Positions 1 through 9,013 of a DNA stretch of 32,568 bases are shown here, one piece after another (position 1 is the first letter of the stretch; each line of letters starts with the position of its first letter). Both the position numbers and the translations under genes were made by a program. This DNA comes from Gulosibacter hominis (GTDB lineage: Bacteria > Actinomycetota > Actinomycetes > Actinomycetales > Microbacteriaceae), in contig NZ_CAJGWQ010000020.1 in the NCBI RefSeq assembly GCF_904842695.1, forward strand, positions 1 through 32,568, in the 5' to 3' direction. Below the pieces are notes generated by a model. It searched no databases and was not told where the DNA came from. It saw only the letters and a list, made by a program, of their open reading frames with translations.

Positions 1-68
1 TCATGCCGAGGCAAAAAAATAAACTGGCATTCAAAAAAGTGCACGCTGTTGAGTTCTCAAGGACCAAA
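1..68 (-). promoter_or_regulatory. 16S rRNA operon leader (5' transcribed spacer, operon continues off the left edge)
   Basis: Read on the minus strand, positions 64-41 give GGTCCTTGAGAACTCAACAG followed by CGTGC. This is the conserved actinobacterial pre-16S leader box, thought to act in antitermination and RNase III processing. It is followed by A/T-rich sequence toward position 1. The mature 16S gene is not in the window and should start shortly beyond the left edge. The box is seen directly; its role is taken from related rRNA operons. Confidence 0.75.
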
Positions 69-196
69 CACACCCCAAACCCACCAACACAACAAACCAT
101 GTCAGCTTCACTGGGAGTGGTAGTTCTGGTCGCCTACCGGTTGAATCCGATTTCGTGACCCTCGCGCTCTCTGGCGCTTGGCGTCTCGCGGCGACA

Positions 197-232
197 AGGG
201 AATAATTTACGCACTTGTGGCCGGTTATGCAA
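197..232 (-). promoter_or_regulatory. Putative rRNA operon promoter
   Basis: On the minus strand there is a -35 TTGCAT (227-232), a 17-nt spacer and a -10 TAAATT (204-209), pointing at the leader box at 41-64. The expected transcription start is near 197. The -35 lies only about 34 bp past the thiQ stop, so thiBPQ transcription runs straight into this promoter. Assignment rests on spacing, hexamer match and the leader downstream. Confidence 0.6.
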
Positions 233-265
233 ATCGCTCTTGAATCCCGGGCGTGTCGCGCTTAC

Positions 266-943
266 TTATGCGGTTTGTGGGCGCAGAGCGCCATCGCGGA
301 TTTCGACGATGCGATCGGCCATCATGCGAGCTTCCTCCCAGTCGTGGGTGACGTGCACGGCGGCGGTTGCCTGTCCGCGCAGGATCTCCCGTACCTCGAT
401 TGCCAGCCGCTCGCGTAGTTCGCGATCGAGAGCCGAGAACGGTTCATCGAGCAGCATGATGCGCGGCCGTGGTGCTAACGCTCGCGCCAGTGCCACCCGC
501 TGGGCCTGCCCGCCCGATAGCTGCGCAACCGATCGGTCGCCGAGTTGCGGCATCCCCACCAGTTCAAGTAGCTCAGTCACGCGGTCGCGGCGCTGCGCCG
601 CTGACATCCGCTGCACCTCGAGCCCGTACGCAATATTGCGAGCCACCGAACGATTCGCGAACAGCTGCGCATCCTGAAAGACCATGCCGCAGCCCCGCCG
701 GTGCGTGGGCACATCAGTAACGTCATCGCCCGACATCAGGATGCGTCCCGACCACACCGGCTCGAGCCCGGCAATGGCGCGAAGTAGCGTCGATTTTCCG
801 CAGCCGCTTGCGCCAAGCAACACCACAATTTCGCCCGGCTGCAGTTCGAGGTCGGCACCGGCAACCACCGGTTTTCCGGGTTCGTAGCCCACCGTGACCG
901 CTTCAAGCTGCAGCGCCGGTAACGAGTTCGTCGAATCGGTCAT
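266..943 (-). CDS. thiQ: Thiamine ABC transporter, ATP-binding subunit
   Basis: This 225-residue cytoplasmic ATPase drives import of thiamine or a phosphate ester through the ThiP permease. All ABC motifs are present: Walker A GASGCGKST (44-52), Q-loop Gln90, signature LSGGQ (142-146), Walker B IMLLDEP (162-168) and switch His200. It lacks the C-terminal regulatory domain of larger CUT1/Fe-type ATPases, which fits the short ThiQ type. The ATG overlaps the thiP stop by 4 nt (ATGA), implying translational coupling. Iron(III) or sulfate ATPases look similar; the TPP riboswitch at the head of the operon decides for thiamine. It is the last gene of the operon, and no terminator is visible before the rRNA promoter. 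Confidence 0.88.
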   Translation of the reverse strand: MTDSTNSLPALQLEAVTVGYEPGKPVVAGADLELQPGEIVVLLGASGCGKSTLLRAIAGLEPVWSGRILMSGDDVTDVPTHRRGCGMVFQDAQLFANRSVARNIAYGLEVQRMSAAQRRDRVTELLELVGMPQLGDRSVAQLSGGQAQRVALARALAPRPRIMLLDEPFSALDRELRERLAIEVREILRGQATAAVHVTHDWEEARMMADRIVEIRDGALRPQTA

Positions 944-2595
944 ACTGTGCTCGCTTTCTTTGGCTGAATGAGCAGGCTCTCGGTAGCGCGCGCCCCGGGG
1001 AGCTGGCGCGGGCGCAGTTGCTCGCTCAGCAGCAGAATCGCTCCGGTCAATAGCGCCAGCACCACCGCACCGGCCATTGCCATGCCGTAGTTGAAATCAC
1101 CGGGGCGGCCGAGCAGCCGCACGATCACGACCGGCAGAGTGGGAGCATCCGGGCGCGCCAAAAAAGTGGTGGCTCCAAACTCTCCGAGCGACAGCGCGTA
1201 GGCAAACCCCGCAGCCGGCCCCACCATGCGCGCCAGCACGGCACCGTCAACTGTCAGCAGCACGCGAAGTGGTGAAGCTCCGAGCACCGCCGCCGCTTCG
1301 CGCTGCCGGTTATCGATCGCTCGCAGCGCCGGCACCAGCAACCGCACCACAATCGGTACGGCAATCACGGCCTGCGCCGCAGGGACGAGCGCACCTGAGG
1401 TGGCGAGGTTTGGCCAGGCGGCTTGGATCGAAACCACCATGCCGAAGCCCACCGTCACCGCTGAAACCCCCAGCGGCAGCATGATGGCAGTGTCGAGCAG
1501 CCTGGTTATTCGGGATGCGTTGGGTCGCGATAGCAGCAGCGACAGTGGCACCCCGATAATGAGCGATAGCACTGTGGCATCCACGCCGATGCGCAGCGAA
1601 TTTTCGAGCGCTGCAAGCACGGTCACCCCACCACCGAACCCGGTTCCAGAGGTGGCAAGTTTGGCGAAGTTTTCGATACTCAACTCACCACCGACCGTGA
1701 ACGCGGCCCGAAACAGTCCCAAAAGTGGCAACACGATCAATCCGGCGATCACCGCAACTGTGACGATCACCGCCGGCGAGGTGCGCGCGGTGATCGGTCG
1801 CAATCGCGGCTGGTGTTGCCGTAGCGGCTGGTGATTTCGGCGCGTGAGCGCATTCGATGCGGTAACGGTCAGCACCACGATCACCAGCTGTAGGCACGAC
1901 AACACTGCCGCCGCACGAAGATCAAACGCCGCCGTGGTTTGACGATAAATTTCGGTTTCGAGAGTGCCGACACCTGGCGTTCCCAGGGTGCGGACAATGC
2001 CGAACGCGGTTGAGCAAAACAGCAGCACGAGACTCGCCGCGGCGGCAATTGCGGGCATCAATTGCGGCAGGGTCACCGTGAGAAACACCCGCGTGGGCCC
2101 GGCACCGAGGGTTGCTGCGGCCTCGGCGGCGCGATAGTCGAGCCCTCGCCACAGGGTGCCGACCGTGCGCGCCACCAGACCGTAGTTAAAAAACATCATG
2201 GCGAGCACGACGGCGGTAATGCTCCCCTCGAGCCCCAGCGAGCGGAACGCCATACCCACCACGACGGTGGGCAATACGAACGGCATGGTCGCGGCCATGC
2301 GCAAGGCGGTTTGACCGCGGAATCGCACTCGATACAGGGCCCAGGCTCCGGGCACCCCCAACAGCACGCAACCAGCGGTCGCGGCCAGCGCCATCCCTAG
2401 CGTTTGCGCAACAATTCGCCAGGTGCGCCCTTCGGTGAGCACGCTTGCGGCCACCGAAAGGTCAATTCGGGCCCCGTCAGTAAAGCCGCGCACGAGCATG
2501 GCGGTGACCGGCCACGCGAACAGCACCGCAAGCAGTGCCGCCGGAACGAGGCCGGCCACCAGCCACAGGGACCAGAGCCCGTCGCACCGTTTCAC
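940..2595 (-). CDS. thiP: Thiamine ABC transporter, fused-dimer permease
   Basis: This 551-residue integral membrane protein has two tandem binding-protein-dependent permease domains, as in ThiP/FbpB-type permeases, so one chain forms the whole channel. An EAA-type loop that docks the ATPase is visible in each half: EAAATLGAGPTRVF near 158-171 and EAAAVLGASPLRVL near 435-450. Many hydrophobic segments (roughly 12) fill the rest. The start is GTG at 2595, 4 nt after the thiB stop; the stop overlaps thiQ. Thiamine as substrate is inferred from the riboswitch and gene order, since related permeases carry iron or other solutes. Confidence 0.87.
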   Translation of the reverse strand: MKRCDGLWSLWLVAGLVPAALLAVLFAWPVTAMLVRGFTDGARIDLSVAASVLTEGRTWRIVAQTLGMALAATAGCVLLGVPGAWALYRVRFRGQTALRMAATMPFVLPTVVVGMAFRSLGLEGSITAVVLAMMFFNYGLVARTVGTLWRGLDYRAAEAAATLGAGPTRVFLTVTLPQLMPAIAAAASLVLLFCSTAFGIVRTLGTPGVGTLETEIYRQTTAAFDLRAAAVLSCLQLVIVVLTVTASNALTRRNHQPLRQHQPRLRPITARTSPAVIVTVAVIAGLIVLPLLGLFRAAFTVGGELSIENFAKLATSGTGFGGGVTVLAALENSLRIGVDATVLSLIIGVPLSLLLSRPNASRITRLLDTAIMLPLGVSAVTVGFGMVVSIQAAWPNLATSGALVPAAQAVIAVPIVVRLLVPALRAIDNRQREAAAVLGASPLRVLLTVDGAVLARMVGPAAGFAYALSLGEFGATTFLARPDAPTLPVVIVRLLGRPGDFNYGMAMAGAVVLALLTGAILLLSEQLRPRQLPGARATESLLIQPKKASTV

Positions 2596-2599
2596 GGTG

Positions 2600-3637
2600 C
2601 TATTCGCTCAGCTTCGTGAACTCGTTCAGCCAGGTCTCCCGCTCGGCCGCAACCTGGGCAGGGTCGACATCAATCGGCGTCGTTGATGGCTGGGCATGTT
2701 TCGCCCACTCCTCAGGAAGGTCGACCTGGTCGCTGACCGGGTACATGTACATCTGCTCGGGAATCGTGACCTGGTATTCGTCGCTGAGCAGGTAGTCAAT
2801 GAACGCCTGCGCGCCCTCGGGGTTTTTCGCGCCGGCAACCACACCGGCATACTCAATCTGGGCAACGCAGCTCGCCTCGAGATTGCCGGTCTTGCCGCCC
2901 TCAGCGGCCGGCGATGAGGCATAGCTCAGCACCAGCGGGTAATCGCCCTTGCCTTCTGACCCCGAAAAGTCGCTGTAGTACGCATCCGACCAGCCGGCTG
3001 CCACACGGGTGCCGCCATCAAGCAGCTTCGACATGTAGCTCTGCCAGCCGTCTCCGTACTTGCTTACAACACCGGCCAAGAAGGCAAGCCCCGGTGATGA
3101 GGTGCTCGGATCGGTGATCACCAGCAGCTTTGCATATTCGGGTTCGGCCAGCTGGTCGAGGCTAGTTGGTTCGGCAACGCCATTGTCGGCGAACCAGTCG
3201 CGGTCAATGTTGATGCACACCTGGCCGTGGTCGATCGGGGTGAGCGTTTTACCCATCGCGTAGTTGGCGGCGCTATCGGGCAGTGCGGCTGATTGATATT
3301 CGCTCAGCACATCGGCATCGGTAATGGTGGTTGCCGAAAAGTTGTCAATACCAAACACACCGTCGACGGTCGGTGCATCCTTACCCAGCAGCAGTTGGTT
3401 CACCACGAAGCCGGCATCGCCGGGTGCGGTGGTGACCAGTTTGTAGCCCGACTTTGTTTCAAAATCGGCTTTTTGCTCGGCGGTGATCTGGAATGAATCG
3501 TGCGTCAGGATGGTGACGGTGCCGCCGGCGCCGTCGGTGCCGGTTGCGTCGGTGCTCGGCGAGGCGCTGATGCTGCACCCGCTGAGCGCGAGCGCGGCCA
3601 CTGCCGCTGCGGCAATGAATCGGATTTGACGACGCAT
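2600..3637 (-). CDS. thiB: Thiamine ABC transporter, substrate-binding lipoprotein
   Basis: This 345-residue extracellular binding protein would be anchored to the membrane by lipid and capture thiamine for ThiPQ. The signal peptide has an Arg-rich start (MRRQIR), a hydrophobic core and lipobox LSGC with Cys21. The mature part reads as a periplasmic-binding fold of the ThiB/iron-binding cluster. The frame stays open back to 3751, but that stretch lies inside the riboswitch. ATG 3637 is preferred because it has GGAGG (3643-3647) 5 nt upstream and begins the signal peptide. The SD lies in a hairpin described with the riboswitch. Confidence 0.88.
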   Translation of the reverse strand: MRRQIRFIAAAAVAALALSGCSISASPSTDATGTDGAGGTVTILTHDSFQITAEQKADFETKSGYKLVTTAPGDAGFVVNQLLLGKDAPTVDGVFGIDNFSATTITDADVLSEYQSAALPDSAANYAMGKTLTPIDHGQVCINIDRDWFADNGVAEPTSLDQLAEPEYAKLLVITDPSTSSPGLAFLAGVVSKYGDGWQSYMSKLLDGGTRVAAGWSDAYYSDFSGSEGKGDYPLVLSYASSPAAEGGKTGNLEASCVAQIEYAGVVAGAKNPEGAQAFIDYLLSDEYQVTIPEQMYMYPVSDQVDLPEEWAKHAQPSTTPIDVDPAQVAAERETWLNEFTKLSE

Positions 3638-3642
3638 GTGAA

Positions 3643-3679
3643 CCTCCACTGTGTATGGAGGGCTCGCATTAACTGCGAG
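3643..3679 (-). promoter_or_regulatory. Expression platform: Shine-Dalgarno sequestering hairpin
   Basis: Between aptamer and thiB, the SD sequence TGGAGG (3648-3643) can pair perfectly with CCTCCA (3661-3656) over a 7-nt loop. Just upstream is a 6-bp hairpin CTCGCA/TGCGAG (3679-3674 and 3668-3663). No T-run follows, so control is probably translational, not by termination. In the absence of TPP the aptamer's GGAGGAA could pair with the CCTCC strand and free the SD; that switch is inferred. Confidence 0.6.
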
Positions 3680-3692
3680 GAGAGGTAAAGCT

Positions 3693-3781
3693 CGACTTCC
3701 TCCGCCGGTGCTAACCGGTTCAGGTTCGAGGGTCAGCGGTCCGTACCGCACTCTCAGCGCCCCGGTGGCGCTCCCCTGTCG
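3693..3781 (-). promoter_or_regulatory. TPP riboswitch (THI element)
   Basis: Read on the minus strand the aptamer shows AGGGGAGC near 3777, GCTGAGAG near 3757, GACCCTCGAACCTGAACCGG (3735-3716) and GGAGGAA near 3703. These are the conserved blocks of TPP sensors in the usual order. P1 can form from CGAC (3781-3778) and GTCG (3696-3693). A -10-like TAGCAT (3790-3795) would start the RNA almost at P1. It should repress thiBPQ when TPP is plentiful. Confidence 0.92.
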
Positions 3782-3863
3782 TGCCTCTGATGCTAGTGGA
3801 TTCCGCGGCAGAACTGGCCAACCGCGGCGTCTGCCGGAGTGGCTGCGGCATTCAGCAACAAGT

Positions 3864-5222
<1,359 letters not shown>

Positions 5223-5282
5223 TCACCTCGCTAAGTCGGTTTGTGCCGCGCCGTAAGGCGAGCGCAGCAACTGAACGATCAT

Positions 5283-5311
5283 CATTTATTTCACGGGATG
5301 CAATAAAAGAA
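5283..5311 (-). promoter_or_regulatory. Possible gdhA promoter
   Basis: On the minus strand TTCTTT (5306-5311), a 17-nt spacer and TAAATG (5283-5288) form a weak sigma-70-like promoter aimed at gdhA. Its -35 overlaps the left arm of the inverted repeat at 5309-5344, so a protein bound there would touch the promoter. Weak consensus; tentative. Confidence 0.3.
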
Positions 5312-5344
5312 TGCCATTAACCACTCACGCGGCTAATGGCATTC
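5309..5344. repeat. Inverted repeat upstream of gdhA, 11-bp perfect arms
   Basis: GAATGCCATTA (5309-5319) and its exact complement TAATGGCATTC (5334-5344) flank 14 bases. A related imperfect palindrome lies 22 bp to the right and a further half-site (AATGCC) near 5396. A shared sequence core suggests operator sites of one regulator. On the minus strand the hairpin is followed by TTTTATT, so it could also end transcription from the unknown gene that stops at 5450. Confidence 0.6.
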
Positions 5345-5366
5345 ATACCGGAGTAACCCCGGCGCA

Positions 5367-5393
5367 CTAATGACATTTAATGAATGTAATTAG
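5367..5393. repeat. Second inverted repeat upstream of gdhA
   Basis: CTAATGACATT (5367-5377) and AATGTAATTAG (5383-5393) are complementary at 10 of 11 positions with a 5-base centre. The half-site matches CTAATGGCATT of the first repeat at 10 of 11 positions. No regulator is recognised from the sequence; it does not look like the known AmtR or GlnR sites. Confidence 0.55.
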
Positions 5394-5449
5394 TTAAATG
5401 CCAACTCGCCATTGAGATTGGTCACTTGAACAATAGCACGATAATTATT

Positions 5450-6121
5450 TTATCGCTGCGCCAAAATCTGGCCGGTTCGGCTCACCAACCGCCACCAACC
5501 GGCCGCGATATGCACGGCGATGGGGTCACCGGCGCGCCAGAAGCCGAGCGCGTGTCCGGCAAAGGCGACCCCCGCCGGCGGTCGAGTGTCACCGGCCAGC
5601 GCCCCGCAGCTGTCTGGCAGCTCACGCGTCCAAGTGTCGGTACGGCCCGCCTGCTGGTCAGCGCTGTTCGCCACCGCAGCGATCCCAGCTTCGGCTGCGG
5701 CAAGCACGGCCGCAGCATCCAGCTGGCCGACAAGCGTCCAGCCATGTAGCGGCGGACGCCGGCCCGTCCACGATTCCAGCCGCCGCTCGGGTGGAACCGA
5801 CAGTTCCAGTGCCGCGTCCCCGGAGGCTTCACGTGCGAGCCGATCGAGAAACCCTCGCAGCGGCACCACCGCCTCAAACCGGCCGGAGGCGCAGTCGCTT
5901 GAATCAGCATCCAGCACCTCGCCGGCGATGGCCCGCACGCCGATGGTCAGCGGTGAACGGTCGAGAATGCCAGCTGGGCGCAGCACCGGCACCCAAAAGG
6001 CCACCGCCGAGCCGATCTGCTCAACCAGCACCGAACCGTCCTCGATCCGGCCCGCCCGGCCAAAATAGGTGGCCAGATCATCGCGCACCCGCGCATCCTC
6101 GAAACGAATCCGGGCGCTCAT
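5450..6121 (-). CDS. Conserved hypothetical protein in the ettA-thioesterase operon
   Basis: A 223-residue protein I cannot assign to a family. It is soluble, without signal peptide or membrane segment, rich in Ala and Arg, and contains scattered Trp residues (ESWTGRRPPLHGW, AAGWWRLV). No catalytic motif is evident. Its ATG overlaps the stop of the upstream thioesterase by 4 nt (ATGA), so the two are translated together, and codon use matches its neighbours. This placement supports a real, expressed gene, perhaps tied to the thioesterase. A repeat-rich gap follows its stop. Confidence 0.7.
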   Translation of the reverse strand: MSARIRFEDARVRDDLATYFGRAGRIEDGSVLVEQIGSAVAFWVPVLRPAGILDRSPLTIGVRAIAGEVLDADSSDCASGRFEAVVPLRGFLDRLAREASGDAALELSVPPERRLESWTGRRPPLHGWTLVGQLDAAAVLAAAEAGIAAVANSADQQAGRTDTWTRELPDSCGALAGDTRPPAGVAFAGHALGFWRAGDPIAVHIAAGWWRLVSRTGQILAQR

Positions 6122-6678
6122 TTGACTGCCGCTTCGCCACCGGGCGTGTGCTCGCCGGCGCGATCCACCCGGTCGACGCGCAGCTTCGGCGGCTCACCCA
6201 AAAATGGCTGCCAGGCCGCGCGTTCGGCGTCGTTGAGCCGGCGCGGCCGCTGCGACTCGGCGTCGAGAAACACAATCGATGAGCGCGCCGCAGTGTGCAG
6301 GATGCGTGACCCATGCCCAACCGGGCTCCACACCTCGTAGGCAATTTCGGCCGATGCCGCACCGAGATGGCTCACCCAAATCTGCACGTCGAGCGGTTCG
6401 GGATAGTGCGGGATCGGCGCCCGGTAGTCAATCGCGTGGCCGGCGATGAGTGTGAGTGTGTCGCCGCCGCTGCCGGCATCCACAATGCCCATCGGGCGGT
6501 TCGTTTCGGTACCAGGCTGCGGTTTCCAAAACGCCGCGATACGCGCTTCTTCGAGCAACGTGAATAGTGTCGCGTTATTGACATGACCGTACGCATCCAG
6601 GTCGCGCCAGCGTACCGGCACGGCCACGTGGAATCGGCGTTCGCCGTCCACGTGGCCGCTTTCGAATGTTTCGAGCAT
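6118..6678 (-). CDS. Acyl-CoA thioesterase, 4HBT/hotdog family (YbgC/FadM-like)
   Basis: A 186-residue single-hotdog protein expected to hydrolyse an acyl-CoA thioester in the cytoplasm. The family signature is near the N-terminus: DLDAYGHVNNATLFTLLEEA, with Asp28, His32 and Asn34/35 in the positions used by 4-hydroxybenzoyl-CoA thioesterase relatives, followed by the long hotdog helix (EEARIAAFW). It is longer than the usual 130-150 residues because of a C-terminal tail that ends in charged residues. The start ATG overlaps the ettA stop (TAATG) and its stop overlaps the next gene, so it sits in the middle of a tightly coupled operon. Substrate unknown. Confidence 0.82.
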   Translation of the reverse strand: MLETFESGHVDGERRFHVAVPVRWRDLDAYGHVNNATLFTLLEEARIAAFWKPQPGTETNRPMGIVDAGSGGDTLTLIAGHAIDYRAPIPHYPEPLDVQIWVSHLGAASAEIAYEVWSPVGHGSRILHTAARSSIVFLDAESQRPRRLNDAERAAWQPFLGEPPKLRVDRVDRAGEHTPGGEAAVK

Positions 6679-8360
6679 TAGTCGCGAGTGAGCTTTCGGT
6701 AGGTGACTCGCGAGGGTTTGGCCGCTTCCGGGCCGAGGCGCTCAATCTTGTTCGCCTCATAGCCCTCAAAGTTGCCCTCAAACCAGTACCAGTTCGACGG
6801 GTTTTCATCGGTGCCTTCATAGGCAAGGATGTGCGTGGCCACGCGGTCGAGGAACCACCGGTCGTGGGTGATCACCACGGCGCAACCGGGGAACTCGAGC
6901 AGCGCGTTTTCGAGGCTCGACAGCGTTTCAACGTCGAGGTCATTCGTGGGCTCGTCAAGCAGCAGCAGGTTACCGCCCTGTTTGAGAGTGAGCGCCAGGT
7001 TCAGCCGGTTGCGCTCACCACCCGACAGCACGCCCGACTTCTTCTGCTGGTCTGGGCCCTTAAAACCGAACGACGACACATAGGCGCGCGAGGGAATTTC
7101 GACCTGACCAACCTGGATGAAGTCAAGACCGTCGCTCACAACCTCCCAGACCGACTTTTCGGGGTCGATACCGGCGCGGTTCTGGTCGACGTACGAAAGT
7201 TTGACGGTTTCGCCAATCTTCAGGTCACCCGAGTCGAGCGGCTCAATACCAACGATGGTCTTGAACAGCGTTGATTTACCAACACCGTTCGGACCGATGA
7301 TGCCGACGATGCCGTTGCGTGGCAGCGAGAAGCTGAGGTTATCGAACAGCACGCGGTCGCCGAAGCCCTTTTTGAGGTCGGTGGCTTCGAGCACGATATT
7401 GCCCAGACGCGGCCCCGGCGGAATTTGAATCTCTTCAAAATCAAGCTTCCGGGTGCGCTCCGCCTCGGCCGCCATCTCTTCGTAGCGTGCCAGACGGGCT
7501 TTCGACTTGGCCTGGCGCCCCTTGGTGTTTGAACGCACCCACTCGAGCTCTTCGGCGAGGCGCTTGGCCAGCTTGGCGTCTTTTTTGCCCTGAATCTGCA
7601 GTCGTTCTTTTTTCTTCTCGAGATACGTCGAGTAGTTGCCCTCGTAGGGGTAGAGGCGGCCGCGGTCGACCTCGGCGATCCACTGGGCGACGTGATCGAG
7701 GAAGTACCGGTCGTGGGTGATCGCGATCACCGCACCGGGGTACTTCTGCAGGTGCTGCTCGAGCCACAGCACGCTCTCGGCGTCGAGGTGGTTCGTGGGC
7801 TCATCGAGCAGCAGCAGATCCGGCTTTTCGAGCAGCAGCTTGCACAGCGCCACTCGGCGGCGCTCACCACCCGAGAGGTTGGTGACGGGTTCATCAGCGG
7901 GCGGGCAGCGCAGCGCGTCCATCGCCTGCTCGAGCTGCGAGTCGAGGTCCCAGGCATCGAGCTGGTCGATCTCGGTCTGCAGCGTGCCCATCTCTTCCAT
8001 GAGCGCATCAAAGTCGGCGTCTGGCTGCGCCATTTCTTCGGAGATCTGGTTGAAGCGGTCGAGCTTGCCCTTAATATCGGCAACTCCCTCTTCGACGTTC
8101 TCACGCACGGTTTTCGACTCGTCCAGCGGCGGTTCCTGGAGCAGGATGCCAACGCTGAAGCCGGGGGTGAGCTTGGCCTCACCATTCGACGGCTCGTCGA
8201 GACCGGCCATGATTTTGAGGATGGTCGATTTACCGGCACCGTTCGGGCCGACCATACCGATCTTGGCACCGGGGAAAAACGACATTGTTACGTCGTCGAG
8301 AATCAGCTTGTCGCCCACCTTCTTGCGGGCGCGAACCATTTGATAGATGTACTCGGCCAT
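6678..8360 (-). CDS. ettA: Energy-dependent translational throttle protein EttA (ABC-F)
   Basis: A 560-residue ABC-F protein without membrane domain that binds the ribosomal E site and gates the first steps of elongation according to ATP/ADP level. It holds two ABC domains: Walker A GPNGAGKST (38-46) with signature LSGGERRR (162-169) and Walker B LLLLDEP (182-188), then a second Walker A GPNGVGKST (356-364) and signature LSGGERNR. Between them, roughly 241-300, is the Lys/Arg-rich helical arm (P-site tRNA interaction motif) typical of EttA. Length matches the family. There is no SD; a TAGACT box 7 nt before the ATG suggests a leaderless mRNA. The thioesterase and unknown gene follow in one operon. 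Confidence 0.94.
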   Translation of the reverse strand: MAEYIYQMVRARKKVGDKLILDDVTMSFFPGAKIGMVGPNGAGKSTILKIMAGLDEPSNGEAKLTPGFSVGILLQEPPLDESKTVRENVEEGVADIKGKLDRFNQISEEMAQPDADFDALMEEMGTLQTEIDQLDAWDLDSQLEQAMDALRCPPADEPVTNLSGGERRRVALCKLLLEKPDLLLLDEPTNHLDAESVLWLEQHLQKYPGAVIAITHDRYFLDHVAQWIAEVDRGRLYPYEGNYSTYLEKKKERLQIQGKKDAKLAKRLAEELEWVRSNTKGRQAKSKARLARYEEMAAEAERTRKLDFEEIQIPPGPRLGNIVLEATDLKKGFGDRVLFDNLSFSLPRNGIVGIIGPNGVGKSTLFKTIVGIEPLDSGDLKIGETVKLSYVDQNRAGIDPEKSVWEVVSDGLDFIQVGQVEIPSRAYVSSFGFKGPDQQKKSGVLSGGERNRLNLALTLKQGGNLLLLDEPTNDLDVETLSSLENALLEFPGCAVVITHDRWFLDRVATHILAYEGTDENPSNWYWFEGNFEGYEANKIERLGPEAAKPSRVTYRKLTRD

Positions 8361-8367
8361 GTTGTCC

Positions 8368-8373
8368 AGTCTA
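8368..8373 (-). promoter_or_regulatory. Leaderless -10 box of ettA
   Basis: TAGACT on the minus strand ends exactly 7 nt before the ettA ATG (8360), which would place transcript +1 on the A of the start codon. No SD is present. The same layout recurs at seven other genes in this window. Confidence 0.55.
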
Positions 8374-8418
8374 TGAATTGCGGTTATCGGATGTGGTCAA
8401 GTCGCGGTAAAGCTGTGG

Positions 8419-8904
8419 CTACCAGTCAATATCGATCGACTTGGCAAGCTGACACTTGCCGCTGCTAATCGGTTTGGAGACCAGCGATGCGTAGCGGCCA
8501 TCTGGGCCGCGCTCGCCCAAAAGGCACATATTGTCGGGCATGTGCACCGACACAATCACAAAGGTGGTGTCGAGCCCGATCGGCGTTTTATCGCTGGTCA
8601 CTTCCATTTTTGACTTGTCGAAGCCGGCGTCTACGAGCGCGTTGACGAGGTCTTTGGAGCCCGCGCCGGGATTTGCCGACAGCACCTGTTTGAGCGTCGC
8701 GTCAAAGTAGGCGTGGTTCGCCTCTGCCCCGCCGTCGGGCACAAACTCGGGCGCCTGAGTGGGCGTGGCTTCGGCCGCGGTGGTGGTTTCGACCGGCCCG
8801 CCGTTGGTGGCGCCGCTCGTGCAACCAACCAGCGCCACACTCGCGAACAGGAGCGCGGACGTCGGCAGCAGCACCGCACGCGGAAAATTTTTGAAGCGAC
8901 TCAT
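8419..8904 (-). CDS. Putative lipoprotein (DUF6993-like)
   Basis: A 161-residue exported lipoprotein: basic N-terminus, hydrophobic core and lipobox LVGC with Cys28, then a Thr/Glu/Pro-rich linker (about 29-55) and a small folded domain. Two Cys in the domain (NMCLLGE and SGKCQL) could form a disulfide outside the cell. I recognise it as the actinobacterial lipoprotein commonly found between ssb and ettA and annotated DUF6993; that name is from memory. Function unknown. A strong TAGAAT box (8914-8919) lies 9 nt before the ATG, so the leader is very short or absent. Confidence 0.75.
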   Translation of the reverse strand: MSRFKNFPRAVLLPTSALLFASVALVGCTSGATNGGPVETTTAAEATPTQAPEFVPDGGAEANHAYFDATLKQVLSANPGAGSKDLVNALVDAGFDKSKMEVTSDKTPIGLDTTFVIVSVHMPDNMCLLGERGPDGRYASLVSKPISSGKCQLAKSIDIDW

Positions 8905-9013
8905 CGAGTTGGCATTCTACGTGGCCAATTCCGCAAGATCGCCATCGGCCACTCAGCTTCCGCCGCAACGAAGCAGTCCCGAGCAATTGTGCGCGGGACT
9001 GCCCACGCTGACA

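Noticed and set aside
3638-3751. N-terminal extension of thiB
   Set aside because: It lies within the TPP riboswitch and expression platform, and precedes a clear SD and signal peptide.
5309-5344. Hairpin upstream of gdhA as a simple terminator
   Set aside because: The stem is A/T-rich with a long loop, and its sequence recurs in a second palindrome; operator sites explain both better, though a terminator role is not excluded.
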